56,611 bases of DNA from an uncultured beta proteobacterium (GTDB lineage Bacteria; Pseudomonadota; Gammaproteobacteria; Burkholderiales; Burkholderiaceae_C): the NCBI GenBank assembly GCA_903938815.1, contig CAJAES010000118.1:1-56611 (forward strand). Reading direction: 5' to 3'. The notes under the pieces were generated by a model. It was not told the DNA's origin and did no database searches. It saw only the letters and a list, made by a program, of their open reading frames with translations. How positions within the stretch are numbered: the stretch's first letter is position 1; each line of letters begins with the position of its first letter. Below are positions 7,652 to 15,837 of this stretch, piece after piece. A program made the position numbers and the translations under genes.

Positions 7652-9064
7652 ATGAATGCTGACAAAACCGAAGACGCTGCACGCGTCGTGCCAGACGACC
7701 TGTTGCGCAAGCTGGATGTGCCAGGCCCGCGCTACACGTCCTACCCGACGGCCGATCGATTCGTCGAGGCCTTCAGCCCGTCGGACTATCGGCACGCGCT
7801 GCAGGGTCGCGCCTCGGGCGCCCGCGTTGGCGGCGCGTCGCCGCTGTCGTTGTATGTGCATGTGCCGTTCTGCGAGTCGGTCTGCTACTACTGCGCGTGC
7901 AACAAGGTCATCACCAAGCACCACGAACGCGCCACCGAATACCTGGATGTCCTGGATCTCGAGATCGCGCTGCACGCTGCCGAACTCGGCACCGGGCAGC
8001 CCGTGTCGCAGCTGCACCTCGGCGGCGGTTCGCCCACCTTTCTGAGCGACGCCGAACTGGCGCGTCTGATGGCCAGCCTGCGCGCGGCGTTCAAGATCGT
8101 TCCCGGAGCCGAGATCTCGATCGAGGTGGACCCGCGCACCGCCACCCCGGCGCGCCTGCGGGATCTGGCCGCGATGGGTTTCAACCGCATCAGCTTCGGC
8201 ATCCAGGACTTCGACCCGGCCGTGCAGCAGGCGGTGCACCGCGTGCAGAGCTTCGAGAGCGTGCGCGACCTGATCCTCAGCGCGCGCGAGCACGGTTTCG
8301 AATCCATCAATGCCGACCTGATCTACGGCCTGCCACAGCAGACGCCCGAGTCCTTCCAGCGCACCATCGCGCAGGTGGCCGAACTGCGGCCGGACCGTAT
8401 CGCGCTGTATGCCTACGCCCACCTGCCAACGCGCTTCAAGCCGCAGCGCCGGATCGAGATCTCCGATCTGCCACAGCCCGAGGCGCGCATCCGCATGTTG
8501 GGCTCGGCCATCTCGGGCTTCATGGGTCACGGCTATGCCTACATCGGGATGGACCACTTCTCGCTCCCGGGGGATTCTCTGGCTGCAGCCAAGCGCCAGG
8601 GGCGGCTGCACCGCAACTTCCAGGGCTACAGCACCCAGCCGGACTGCGACCTGATCGGGCTGGGCGTCTCGTCCATCGGCCGCATGGGCGCCACCTACAG
8701 CCAGAACGCCAAGACCCTGCCCGAGTACTACGACGCGGTCCGCCAGGGCCAGTTTCCGGTCGTGCGCGGTCTGGCGCTCGGTCGCGACGACCTCGTGCGT
8801 CGTGCGGTGATCATGGCGCTGATGTGCCAGGGCCGCGTCGACTTCGAGTCCATCGCCATGTCCCACCTGATCCCCTTCCAGGACTATTTCGCCAACGAAC
8901 TGCAGCAGCTGCAGCCCATGGTGGAGGGCGGTCTCGTCGAGGTGGACGCCGATGGCATCCAGGTCACGGCCAGCGGCTGGTACTTCGTGCGCGGCGTTGC
9001 CGCGGTCTTCGACCGCTACCTGCGCACCGACCTGACCCGCGAGAGGTTCTCGCGTATCGTCTGA
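7652..9064 (+). CDS. hemN: Oxygen-independent coproporphyrinogen III oxidase (HemN)
   Basis: 470 residues. HemN is a radical SAM enzyme that converts coproporphyrinogen III to protoporphyrinogen IX in heme synthesis without oxygen. The cluster motif FCESVCYYCACN (Cys74, Cys78, Cys81) matches the CxxxCxxC signature of the family. HLGGGSPTFL and the GPRYTSYPTADRF N-terminus are also typical. The C-terminal HemN domain is complete. I chose the ATG at 7652 because the frame upstream covers the FNR box. The setting beside cbb3 genes and FNR fits heme supply at low oxygen. Confidence 0.96.
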   Translation: MNADKTEDAARVVPDDLLRKLDVPGPRYTSYPTADRFVEAFSPSDYRHALQGRASGARVGGASPLSLYVHVPFCESVCYYCACNKVITKHHERATEYLDVLDLEIALHAAELGTGQPVSQLHLGGGSPTFLSDAELARLMASLRAAFKIVPGAEISIEVDPRTATPARLRDLAAMGFNRISFGIQDFDPAVQQAVHRVQSFESVRDLILSAREHGFESINADLIYGLPQQTPESFQRTIAQVAELRPDRIALYAYAHLPTRFKPQRRIEISDLPQPEARIRMLGSAISGFMGHGYAYIGMDHFSLPGDSLAAAKRQGRLHRNFQGYSTQPDCDLIGLGVSSIGRMGATYSQNAKTLPEYYDAVRQGQFPVVRGLALGRDDLVRRAVIMALMCQGRVDFESIAMSHLIPFQDYFANELQQLQPMVEGGLVEVDADGIQVTASGWYFVRGVAAVFDRYLRTDLTRERFSRIV

Positions 9065-9067
9065 CGG

Positions 9068-9757
9068 ATGGAATTCGCACTGTTGCTGAGTGCGCTGGCG
9101 CTGGGTCTGGCCGGCCTGCCGCATTGCGCCGCGATGTGCGCGGCGCCATGTGCCGCGCTCACCGGTCCTGGCATCAAGGGGTCTGCGCCCTGGGCCTTTC
9201 ATGGCGCCCGGATGCTTTCCTACGCGCTGGCCGGTGCCGTGGCGGCCGGCAGCGTCGGAACGCTGGCCGCCCTGGCCGAGTGGAGCCCGATGCTGCGGCC
9301 GGTGTGGACGCTGCTGCACGCCGCGGCGTTCGCGCTCGGCATCTGGATGCTGTGGCAGGGGCGGCAGCCGATCTGGCTCGAATCCCTGGGCCGCGGCAGT
9401 GCCCGCGCCGCGGGGCCGGCCGAGGGCTGGCAACGCATCCGTGGCCCGGCGCGCGCGGGGCTGGCGGGTAGCCTGTGGGTCGCGTGGCCTTGCGGCCTGC
9501 TGCAGTCGGCCCTGTTGCTGGCCGCCTTGGCCAACACGCCGGCCGGCGGGGCCCTGGTCATGGGCGGCTTTGCCGTCGTCACGGCCGCCGGGCTGGTGGT
9601 GGGGCCGGGCCTGTGGGCATGGTTCGGCGGGCGCGCTGTCGCGGCGCGCGCATCGGTCTGGGGCGCCAGGCTCGCGGGCGGCATGCTGGCGGCTGCCTCT
9701 GGCTGGGCGCTCACCCACGGCCTGTGGATGCGCTTCCTCGACTACTGCCTGAGCTGA
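9068..9757 (+). CDS. TauE/UreH-like membrane protein with N-terminal cysteine motif
   Basis: 229 residues, about six membrane helices, starting 3 bases after hemN and so in the same transcript. The first helix carries GLPHCAAMCAAPCAAL, similar to the GxxHCxxMC motif of the UreH_2 / cytochrome-biogenesis-like membrane family often found beside cbb3 genes. The cysteines could bind copper or carry thiol redox chemistry. Annotation as a sulfite exporter would be a family-level label only. The role in oxidase or heme maturation is inferred from context. Confidence 0.75.
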   Translation: MEFALLLSALALGLAGLPHCAAMCAAPCAALTGPGIKGSAPWAFHGARMLSYALAGAVAAGSVGTLAALAEWSPMLRPVWTLLHAAAFALGIWMLWQGRQPIWLESLGRGSARAAGPAEGWQRIRGPARAGLAGSLWVAWPCGLLQSALLLAALANTPAGGALVMGGFAVVTAAGLVVGPGLWAWFGGRAVAARASVWGARLAGGMLAAASGWALTHGLWMRFLDYCLS

Positions 9758-9820
9758 CGCGGGCCGAAGCGGCAGGACGCTCTGGGGTGAATGCCCGCCG
9801 GAAGCCCGCCGGAAACAAGA

Positions 9821-9846
9821 ACGCCCGGCCGAGGCCGGGCGTTTGC
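9821..9846. terminator. Hairpin terminator downstream of the hemN operon
   Basis: A perfect GC-rich stem, ACGCCCGGC (9821-9829) with GCCGGGCGT (9834-9842) and loop CGAG, is followed by a short T run. It sits between two converging genes (hemN operon and the KE-repeat gene). It may serve both strands, though the T run on the minus side is poor. Confidence 0.65.
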
Positions 9847-9880
9847 GTTGCGGGTAAACCCGCAATCAGCGGAGAGCCAA

Positions 9881-10111
9881 TTACTTCTTGGCTTCTTCCT
9901 TCTTCGGCTCGGCCTTCTTCTCTTCCTTCTTGGCTTCGGCCTTCTTCTCTTCCTTCTTGGCTTCGGCCTTCTTCTCTTCCTTCTTGGCGGCCGGGGCGGC
10001 GGAAGCGGCGGCAGCAGCCGGCTTGGCTTCGGCCGGCTTGCCAGCGTGCGAAGCGGCGAAGGCGGTGAAGGAGAAGGCGGCGGCGAACAGTGCGACGAGG
10101 ATCTTGTTCAT
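9881..10111 (-). CDS. Exported lysine/glutamate-repeat protein, unknown function
   Basis: 76 residues. A signal peptide MNKILVALFAAAFSFTAFA is followed by an alanine/lysine stretch and then a nine-residue repeat, AKKEEKKAE, in about three copies, ending KKEEAKK. The DNA shows the matching 27-base repeats. The spacing of Lys and Glu would favour a single stable alpha helix with i to i+4 salt bridges. It is divergent from icd and has a hairpin behind it. No enzyme family is recognised; it may be a periplasmic buffering, spacer or polyanion-binding protein. The opposite-strand frame here is only a shadow. Confidence 0.75.
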   Translation of the reverse strand: MNKILVALFAAAFSFTAFAASHAGKPAEAKPAAAAASAAPAAKKEEKKAEAKKEEKKAEAKKEEKKAEPKKEEAKK

Positions 10112-10263
10112 GTCAGGGACCTATTTCTGGATTGTGTTGATATACGCCTCCTTCTGAGAGGAGGCTTCGACGAAACGGACGGGCGCGTCAGTCGGTTGAC
10201 AGCCCGGGCCTTAGAATCTTTCACGTCCGGCGGGACCCCCTCGCCACGCGGAGAGAACACGAC

Positions 10264-11517
10264 ATGTACCAGCACATCAAGGTGCCCAGCGGCGGGCAGA
10301 AGATCAGCGTCAACGCCGACTACTCGCTGAACGTCCCCGATCAGCCGATCATTCCCTACATCGAAGGCGACGGCACCGGCCTCGACATCACCCCGGTGAT
10401 GCTCAAGGTCGTCGACGCAGCCGTTGCGAAGAGCTACGGCGGCAAGCGCAAGATCCACTGGATGGAGGTCTACGCCGGCGAGAAGTCGACCAAGATCTAC
10501 GGGCCGGATGTCTGGCTCCCCGAGGAAACCCTGAGTGCCGTGCGCGACTATGTCGTGTCCATCAAGGGCCCCCTGACGACGCCGGTGGGCGGCGGCATCC
10601 GCAGCCTGAACGTCGCACTGCGCCAGGAACTCGATCTCTACGTCTGCCTGCGCCCGATCCAGTACTTCAAGGGCGTGCCCAGCCCCCTGAAGGAGCCGGA
10701 GAAGACCAACATGGTCATCTTCCGCGAGAACTCCGAAGACATCTATGCCGGCATCGAGTACGAAGCCGAGACGGACAAGGCCAAGAAGCTCATCAAGTTC
10801 CTGATCGAGGAAATGGGCGTCAAGAAGATCCGCTTCCCGAACACCTCGGGCATCGGCATCAAGCCGGTCAGCCGCGAAGGCACCGAGCGCCTGGTGCGCA
10901 AGGCCATCCAGTACGCGATCGACAACGACAAGCCCAGCGTGACCATCGTGCACAAGGGCAACATCATGAAGTTCACCGAAGGTGGCTTCCGTGACTGGAG
11001 CTACGCGCTCGCCGCCCGCGAGTTCGGCGCCGAGCTGATCGACGGCGGCCCGTGGATGAAGTTCAAGAATCCGCGCACCGGCAAGGACCTGATCATCAAG
11101 GATTCGATCGCCGACGCGTTCCTGCAGCAGATCCTGCTGCGCCCGGCCGAGTACTCCGTGATCGCCACGCTGAACCTGAACGGCGACTACGTCTCCGACG
11201 CCCTGGCCGCGCAGGTCGGCGGCATCGGCATCGCCCCGGGTGCCAACCTCAGCGATTCCATCGCGATGTTCGAAGCCACGCACGGCACGGCGCCCAAGTA
11301 CGCAGGCAAGGACTACGTGAACCCGGGTTCCGAGATCCTGTCCGCCGAGATGATGCTGCGCCACATGGGCTGGACGGAAGCTGCCGACCTGATCATCGCC
11401 TCGATGGAGCGCTCCATCGCCAGCAAGAAGGTCACCTACGACTTCGCGCGGCTGATGGAAGGCGCGACGCAGGTCTCCTGCTCGGGCTTCGGGCAGGTGA
11501 TGATCGACCACATGTAA
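10264..11517 (+). CDS. icd: NADP-dependent isocitrate dehydrogenase
   Basis: 417 residues, the usual length of the E. coli-type enzyme. It oxidatively decarboxylates isocitrate to 2-oxoglutarate in the TCA cycle, in the cytoplasm. Visible motifs are PIIPYIEGDGTG at the N-terminus, TPVGGGIRSLNVALRQ with Ser114 (the counterpart of the serine phosphorylated by AceK in E. coli), FRENSEDIYAGIEY, and GNIMKFTEGGFRDW. A terminator follows 45 bases after the stop. It is transcribed alone and divergent from the KE-repeat gene. Confidence 0.97.
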   Translation: MYQHIKVPSGGQKISVNADYSLNVPDQPIIPYIEGDGTGLDITPVMLKVVDAAVAKSYGGKRKIHWMEVYAGEKSTKIYGPDVWLPEETLSAVRDYVVSIKGPLTTPVGGGIRSLNVALRQELDLYVCLRPIQYFKGVPSPLKEPEKTNMVIFRENSEDIYAGIEYEAETDKAKKLIKFLIEEMGVKKIRFPNTSGIGIKPVSREGTERLVRKAIQYAIDNDKPSVTIVHKGNIMKFTEGGFRDWSYALAAREFGAELIDGGPWMKFKNPRTGKDLIIKDSIADAFLQQILLRPAEYSVIATLNLNGDYVSDALAAQVGGIGIAPGANLSDSIAMFEATHGTAPKYAGKDYVNPGSEILSAEMMLRHMGWTEAADLIIASMERSIASKKVTYDFARLMEGATQVSCSGFGQVMIDHM

Positions 11518-11561
11518 GGCGGTCCGGAGCGTCCCCGGACCTCCATTCCGGTTTAACAAAG

Positions 11562-11596
11562 AACCCCAGTTCGTTGATTCGACTGGGGTTTGTCGT
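11562..11596 (+). terminator. Rho-independent terminator of icd
   Basis: The stem AACCCCAGT (11562-11570) pairs with ACTGGGGTT (11582-11590) around an 11-base loop and is followed by TGTCGTTT. It begins 45 bases after the icd stop codon. Confidence 0.75.
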
Positions 11597-11692
11597 TTCC
11601 GGCCCCCACTCTTTCGATTCCTTAACCGACGGTTGCGGCAAGGCGTTCCACCGTCCGTGCCGGGTTTGAAGCCCGGCAGGACAGTTGGCGGG

Positions 11693-12023
11693 TCAGGGCG
11701 TGATCGCGATCTTCAGCACGCCGTCGCGCTGATGGCTGAACAGGTCGTAGGCCTTCTCGATGTCGTCGAGCTTGAAGCGGTGCGAACACGGCCACCGTGT
11801 CGCCGATGCGGATGTTGGCGCGTTCGGCGCCGCTCAGCCCGGTGGACATGATGTCCGGGCACATCAGCACCTGCTCGTCGCTGAGTTCGTCGGGCACCGC
11901 CGCCAGGTTGGTCATGGCGTCAGGGACCAGCAGGTACTCCGCCTGGCTTCCGTCGATGGTGTTGCCGAACCGCCAGCCGAAGCCCTGGCGCGGAGTCGGC
12001 TGCGGGCCGATCTTCGAATGCAC
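11693..12023 (-). pseudogene. Zinc-type alcohol dehydrogenase remnant with internal deletion
   Basis: Two blocks of one medium-chain alcohol dehydrogenase family lie in different frames. The first (about 12023 down to 11784) reads PTPRQGFGWRFGNTIDGSQA and later DEQVLMCPDIMSTG and RIGDTVAVF. The second (11782 down to 11693) reads HRFKLDDIEKAYDLFSHQRD and ends KIAITP with a stop. In intact relatives these are separated by the Rossmann domain, so roughly 150 codons and the reading frame are lost at about 11783. The first hundred or so residues, with the catalytic zinc ligands, are also missing. It cannot make an active enzyme. Confidence 0.8.
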
Positions 12024-12945
12024 ATGTCAGGAAGCCGACCAGTTCTCCGGCATGCGGGGCCAGGGCCTCGCTGAGGTCGTGATCGCCTGGCACGGGCAGA
12101 AGGCCGGCATCCGCCGAAGCGGCTTGCAGCCGCCGGGCGTCCTCGAACGGGACCGTCGCGTCCTGCAGTCCGTGGACCAGGAGCACCGGGCAGCGCGCCA
12201 GGGTGATGGTGCGCAGCGGGGCGATGGCATCGAAGCCGGTGCCGATCACTCGCTGAACGTGGCGCATCACGTACCAGCCGATGACAGGGTAGGGCACCCG
12301 CTTCTCGTCCATGTACCGACGCATCACCTCACGTGGATGTGCGAAGGACGAAAGACTGATCACCGCGCGCACATCGCGGTGTGCCGACGCGTGCAGAAGC
12401 GTCGCAGCCGCGCCGACCGAGTGCCCGATCAGCGCCAGCCGGTCGGCGTCGATGCCGGGTTGCCTGCGCAGCCAGGCGAGACCGGCCGCGATGTCCTCGG
12501 CGAAACGGGGCATGGAGGTGAAGCTCTCGCCGTCGCTGAGCCCGTGGCAGCGGGCGTCGACGAGCAGGACCGCGAAGCCCGCAGCGCTCAGTGGGGGCAC
12601 GACTGGCTTCATCATCGCCGCGTTGCCGCCCCAGCCGTGCAGGGCCAGCACGGCCGGCACGGAGGCTCCGACTGCGCGCCCATTCCCATCCGGCGGCATC
12701 ACGAGCCAGCCAGACAGACCCCGCCCCCCCGGCCCGGGAATGCGGACCGCGCGGGCGCGGTCCGCCTCCGCGCTCAGGTCGGCCGCCTTCAGCGCGTGGG
12801 TGATCCTCGGTGCCCGCAGACCGCGCAGTATGGCCAGATGGGCCAGTTGCCGCGCCCCCAGCAGGCCGGTGGCGATGCCGATGGTGATGCCGATGGATTC
12901 GAGGATCAAGATCGGCCTGCCGCCCGCTCGGCGCGGAAGGGCCAT
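11920..12945 (-). CDS. Alpha/beta hydrolase, probably with altered C-terminus
   Basis: 341 residues from the ATG at 12945. A hydrophobic N-terminal segment precedes the hydrolase domain with LALHGWGGN (oxyanion region), nucleophile elbow IGHSVGAA, acid region LVHGLQDATVP and catalytic His in VPGDHDLSE. The substrate is unknown. After ELVGFLT (about 12030) the frame runs over the alcohol dehydrogenase remnant in another register for about 35 codons, so the natural C-terminus has probably been replaced. The catalytic residues are all upstream of this, so activity is possible. The start is uncertain, with no clear ribosome site. Confidence 0.7.
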   Translation of the reverse strand: MALPRRAGGRPILILESIGITIGIATGLLGARQLAHLAILRGLRAPRITHALKAADLSAEADRARAVRIPGPGGRGLSGWLVMPPDGNGRAVGASVPAVLALHGWGGNAAMMKPVVPPLSAAGFAVLLVDARCHGLSDGESFTSMPRFAEDIAAGLAWLRRQPGIDADRLALIGHSVGAAATLLHASAHRDVRAVISLSSFAHPREVMRRYMDEKRVPYPVIGWYVMRHVQRVIGTGFDAIAPLRTITLARCPVLLVHGLQDATVPFEDARRLQAASADAGLLPVPGDHDLSEALAPHAGELVGFLTCAFEDRPAADSAPGLRLAVRQHHRRKPGGVPAGP

Positions 12946-13060
12946 CCGGTGCCGGTCGGTCCGGGCATGATGTCTCGATCCATCGGTGACGATTCGGCGG
13001 GCCGGATGTTCAACACGAGGACTCCTGCACCCGGTGGTCGGATCGGGTGCGGGTATCGTG

Positions 13061-13405
13061 TCATCGCGGCGCTGCTGCCCGCCGCATTGCGAGCAGCGGC
13101 CACGCAAATGCCACGGCGGCGGCGCCGAATCCGGCCGACACGGCCAGCAGGTTGGCCCAGTCGACCCAGTAGGCCAATTCGGACAAGGTCGAGCGGGTCC
13201 AGCCTGGCACCAGCACCACCGCAGCAGCCGTCACGGCCACGCCGACCCCCAGGGCCGCGGGAAGGCCGGCACGCCAGCGGGTTCCCGGGCGCGTCCATGC
13301 CGTCGCCACCACGGCTACCCACAGCAATGCGGCGCCCAGCAGAACGGGCCAGATGCCCAATGCGATTTCCCAGACGATGTTCATCGCCAACCAGACTTCG
13401 TACAT
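13061..13405 (-). CDS. Small three-helix membrane protein beside SQR, unknown function
   Basis: 114 residues with three hydrophobic stretches (about 9-32, 46-66 and 83-107). The ATG is well preceded by ACAGGAGAC. It lies 27 bases downstream of the sulfide:quinone oxidoreductase gene on the same strand, with a very similar ribosome site, so it is likely co-transcribed. No named family is recognised. It may anchor or partner the oxidoreductase; this is inferred only from position. Confidence 0.7.
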   Translation of the reverse strand: MYEVWLAMNIVWEIALGIWPVLLGAALLWVAVVATAWTRPGTRWRAGLPAALGVGVAVTAAAVVLVPGWTRSTLSELAYWVDWANLLAVSAGFGAAAVAFAWPLLAMRRAAAPR

Positions 13406-13432
13406 GGTTCGTCTCCTGTCTCGTCGGGGTTG

Positions 13433-14767
13433 TCAGACTCGGCCCTTGAGCACCGCCATGTAGGCGGGCTTGAGCATCCGGTACTTCATGAGCCACGCGA
13501 AGAAGCTGTCCTGCAGCGGTTCGATCATTGGCAGCGATGGCGTGAGGCGGCCCTCGTAGTCGAACTCGATCAGCATCGCCGAGCCTTCGCGGGTGATGAG
13601 CGGGCAGGAGGTGTAGCCGTCGAAGGCCTGGTCCGGCTTTCGCCCCGCGATCACCTCCACCAGGTTGTGTGCGACGAGCGGGGCGCTCTTCTTCACCGTT
13701 GCGGCCGTCTTGCCCCGCGGCGTGCCGTTGATGTCGCCGAGGCCGAACACGTTGGGAAACCGGCGATGCTGCAGCGTAGTCTTGTCCACCTCGAGCCAGC
13801 CACCAGCGGCGAATGGCCCGTCCTTCCAGGCGAGTGGGCTGTTCTTCACCGCGTCGGGCGCGCGCATGGGCGGCACGACGTGGATGAAGTCGTAGGGCAT
13901 CTCCTGCCTTTCGCCTTCCGGCGTGACGAAGGTGGCGCGCCGCGCACCGATGTCGATCGCGGCGAGCTTGCGGGAATACTCGACGTCGATGCCCAGCGTC
14001 TTCCAGCGTTCGAGCACGTTGTCGTTGACGACCTTGACGCCGAAGACGGTGCCCAGCGCCGACTGGAAGCTGATCTTCGATGCGCCCAGCGTGCCCGCCT
14101 TCAACAGCCGATCGCGCAGCATGAAGCTCATCTTCAGTGGCGCGCCAGCGCATTTGAGTGGCGTGGCGGGCAGTGTCATCACCGCCTGGCCCCCCTTGGC
14201 GACGAAACCCTGCATCGCCGACCAGGTGGCTTGCGCCGCCTGCGGGCTGGGGTAGACGCTCGCGAGGCCCTCACGGCCGATGGCGTCGACGTCCATGCCT
14301 TCGATCTGCGCAAAGTCCAGATGCACGCCGGTGGCCACCACCAGGTAGTCATAGGCGATGCGCTGGCCACCGGCGGTGACGACGGCGTTCGCGGCCGGGT
14401 CGAACACCGCGACCATGTCCTTGACCCATTCGATGCCGGCGGGCTGGAAGTCGGCGTTTCGATCGCGCACCTTGTCCACCGGCCACACGCCCGTGGCCAC
14501 CAGCGTGTAGCCCGGCTGATAGTTGTGTTCTTCCTTGCGGTCGACGATGGTGATCTTGGCGCCATCGAGCATGCGGGCGAGCCGGTTGGCCACCGCGATT
14601 CCGCCCAGGCCGCTGCCTGCGATGACGATGCGGGCTGATGTCTTGATGGCGGCGCCGGCCGTGCCAGGCGCGCCGGCGGCGCCTGCCATCATCGGTGCTG
14701 CGGCCAGAGTCTGCAGCCAGCGCCTGCGTTCCGGGTCCGGATGCGCCAATGCAGGAATTCTCTTCAT
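13433..14767 (-). CDS. Tat-exported sulfide:quinone oxidoreductase / FCSD-like flavoprotein
   Basis: 444 residues. A twin-arginine-like signal (RRRWLQTLAAAP, residues 14-25) precedes an FAD-binding domain with IVIAGSGLGGIAVANRLA (about 47-64). Two conserved cysteines are placed as in the SQR/flavocytochrome c family: Cys206 in TPLKCAGAPLKM and Cys388 in YTSCPLITREG. FGLGDINGTPRGKTAATV (about 341-358) is the second FAD contact. The enzyme would oxidise sulfide and pass electrons to quinone or a cytochrome in the periplasm. CAGGAGACGGAC precedes the ATG. The neighbours are rhodanese, persulfide dioxygenase and TauE genes, which support a sulfide role. Confidence 0.88.
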   Translation of the reverse strand: MKRIPALAHPDPERRRWLQTLAAAPMMAGAAGAPGTAGAAIKTSARIVIAGSGLGGIAVANRLARMLDGAKITIVDRKEEHNYQPGYTLVATGVWPVDKVRDRNADFQPAGIEWVKDMVAVFDPAANAVVTAGGQRIAYDYLVVATGVHLDFAQIEGMDVDAIGREGLASVYPSPQAAQATWSAMQGFVAKGGQAVMTLPATPLKCAGAPLKMSFMLRDRLLKAGTLGASKISFQSALGTVFGVKVVNDNVLERWKTLGIDVEYSRKLAAIDIGARRATFVTPEGERQEMPYDFIHVVPPMRAPDAVKNSPLAWKDGPFAAGGWLEVDKTTLQHRRFPNVFGLGDINGTPRGKTAATVKKSAPLVAHNLVEVIAGRKPDQAFDGYTSCPLITREGSAMLIEFDYEGRLTPSLPMIEPLQDSFFAWLMKYRMLKPAYMAVLKGRV

Positions 14768-15344
14768 GTCCGTCTCCTGTGGTGTGTTTCGGGCGGGAAT
14801 GGGTCGGATCGGGTTGGGTCGGGCTGCTCGAGGGGTATGGGCCAGCTGGGATCCTCGGATCTGCGTTGCCCGTGAACTCTCGCGCTCGACACGCAATGCA
14901 ATGATTTGGACCGATTCGGGCGACCAGGGCATTGCCCTGCGTCACTCAATGCCCGCACGGCCCGCTATAACGATCGACGCCATCGACGCCATCGACGCCA
15001 TCGACGCCATCGACGCCAGGGCGGCCCAGGTCGACAAGGCTGGCTTGAGCGGCAATTGCGGCAAGTGTCCAGTGCCGTCCTGGGCGGGCTGCTGCCATGA
15101 CTGATCCACAGGACCGCGAGAGACCCAGCCTTGGCTCCGGCGCCGGAGCCGGAGCTGCTGCTGTTGCCCGTGCCTGCGCCGATCGGTCGCGATGCCCACG
15201 CCGTTTTTACGGCATGACATGGGTACGGTATTGGGTACTTATATTCGCGTAGACTGATATTCTGTTCAGCCGTCGCACGCTGGGTTCTCCATCGCCGATG
15301 ACGGCGGAGTTCCCTGTCCACCGTTTGCCGGAAAGTCCCGCCAG
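14768..15344. other. Divergent intergenic region of the sulfide island (577 bases)
   Basis: No convincing gene is seen. It separates the minus-strand oxidoreductase operon from the plus-strand rhodanese operon and should hold both promoters. Contents are a 9-base tandem repeat (14973-15017), a small hairpin GCCGT-TTTT-ACGGC at 15200-15213, two GGGTAC direct repeats at 15221 and 15233, and an AT-rich patch with TATATT at 15240-15245. No clear -35/-10 pair could be assigned. Confidence 0.6.
14973..15017. repeat. Five tandem copies of a 9-base repeat
   Basis: ATCGACGCC is repeated five times without interruption in the intergenic region between the oxidoreductase and rhodanese genes. There are no spacers, so it is not a CRISPR array. 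It is read directly; a slippage-prone microsatellite is the simplest explanation. Confidence 0.9.
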
Positions 15345-15824
15345 ATGCACTCCAGACCTCCAAGCTCCTCCATCCGCTGCCATTCGGGCGTCAGCGCACG
15401 ACGCCGCGCCTTGATGGTCCTCGCCGGGGCGGCAGCGTCCGCATGGGCCCTGACGGCCTGCGGCAACTCCCAGGCCTCTGCCGACTCGGTGAGCCTGGAT
15501 TTCGCGCGCGCCGAACTCGAGGCAGGGCGCGCCGTGCTGATCGACATCCGCGAACCCGACGAACACGCGACCGGGGTGGCGGCCGGCGCACGGCTGCTTC
15601 CGATGCGGCAACTGAGCCGCCGGTTACCTGAGATTCCGGCCAATCCGGACCAGCCGGTCCTGCTGATCTGCAACACGCAGAACCGGTCCAGTGCAACCCT
15701 TCGCGCCCTGCGCGAGAAGGGCTACGCCCACGTGCGCTTCGTGAACGGCGGCATGAGCGAGTGGGCCCGTCGAGGCTGGCCCATGGTCAAGCCCGGCCCG
15801 CAACCCGGTGCATCAGGCGGCTGA
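15345..15824 (+). CDS. Rhodanese-domain lipoprotein
   Basis: 159 residues. The N-terminus has ARRRALMVLAGAAASAW followed by LTAC, a lipobox with Cys39, so it is probably an exported lipoprotein, with a Tat-like basic start. The rhodanese domain shows VLIDIREPDEHATG and active loop CNTQNRS with catalytic Cys109. Such proteins move sulfane sulfur between thiols. It leads the plus-strand half of the sulfide island, and the regulator gene follows after 13 bases. The start is uncertain because no strong ribosome site precedes the ATG. Confidence 0.82.
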   Translation: MHSRPPSSSIRCHSGVSARRRALMVLAGAAASAWALTACGNSQASADSVSLDFARAELEAGRAVLIDIREPDEHATGVAAGARLLPMRQLSRRLPEIPANPDQPVLLICNTQNRSSATLRALREKGYAHVRFVNGGMSEWARRGWPMVKPGPQPGASGG

Positions 15825-15837
15825 TCAGGGGTTACGA

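Noticed and set aside
9888..10157. Plus-strand frame with FFSSFLASA repeats
   Set aside because: It is the exact antisense of the Lys/Glu repeat gene, which has a proper signal peptide and start.
10196..10217. TTGACA and TAGAAT as icd promoter
   Set aside because: The spacing is only 10 bases, too short for sigma-70.
11659..11677. GCCGGG/CCCGGC hairpin as terminator of the dehydrogenase remnant
   Set aside because: Only six pairs and no T run on the minus strand.
14523..15104. Plus-strand frame containing IDAIDAIDA repeats
   Set aside because: It runs over the oxidoreductase gene antisense and the 9-base tandem repeat; no start signal or domain.
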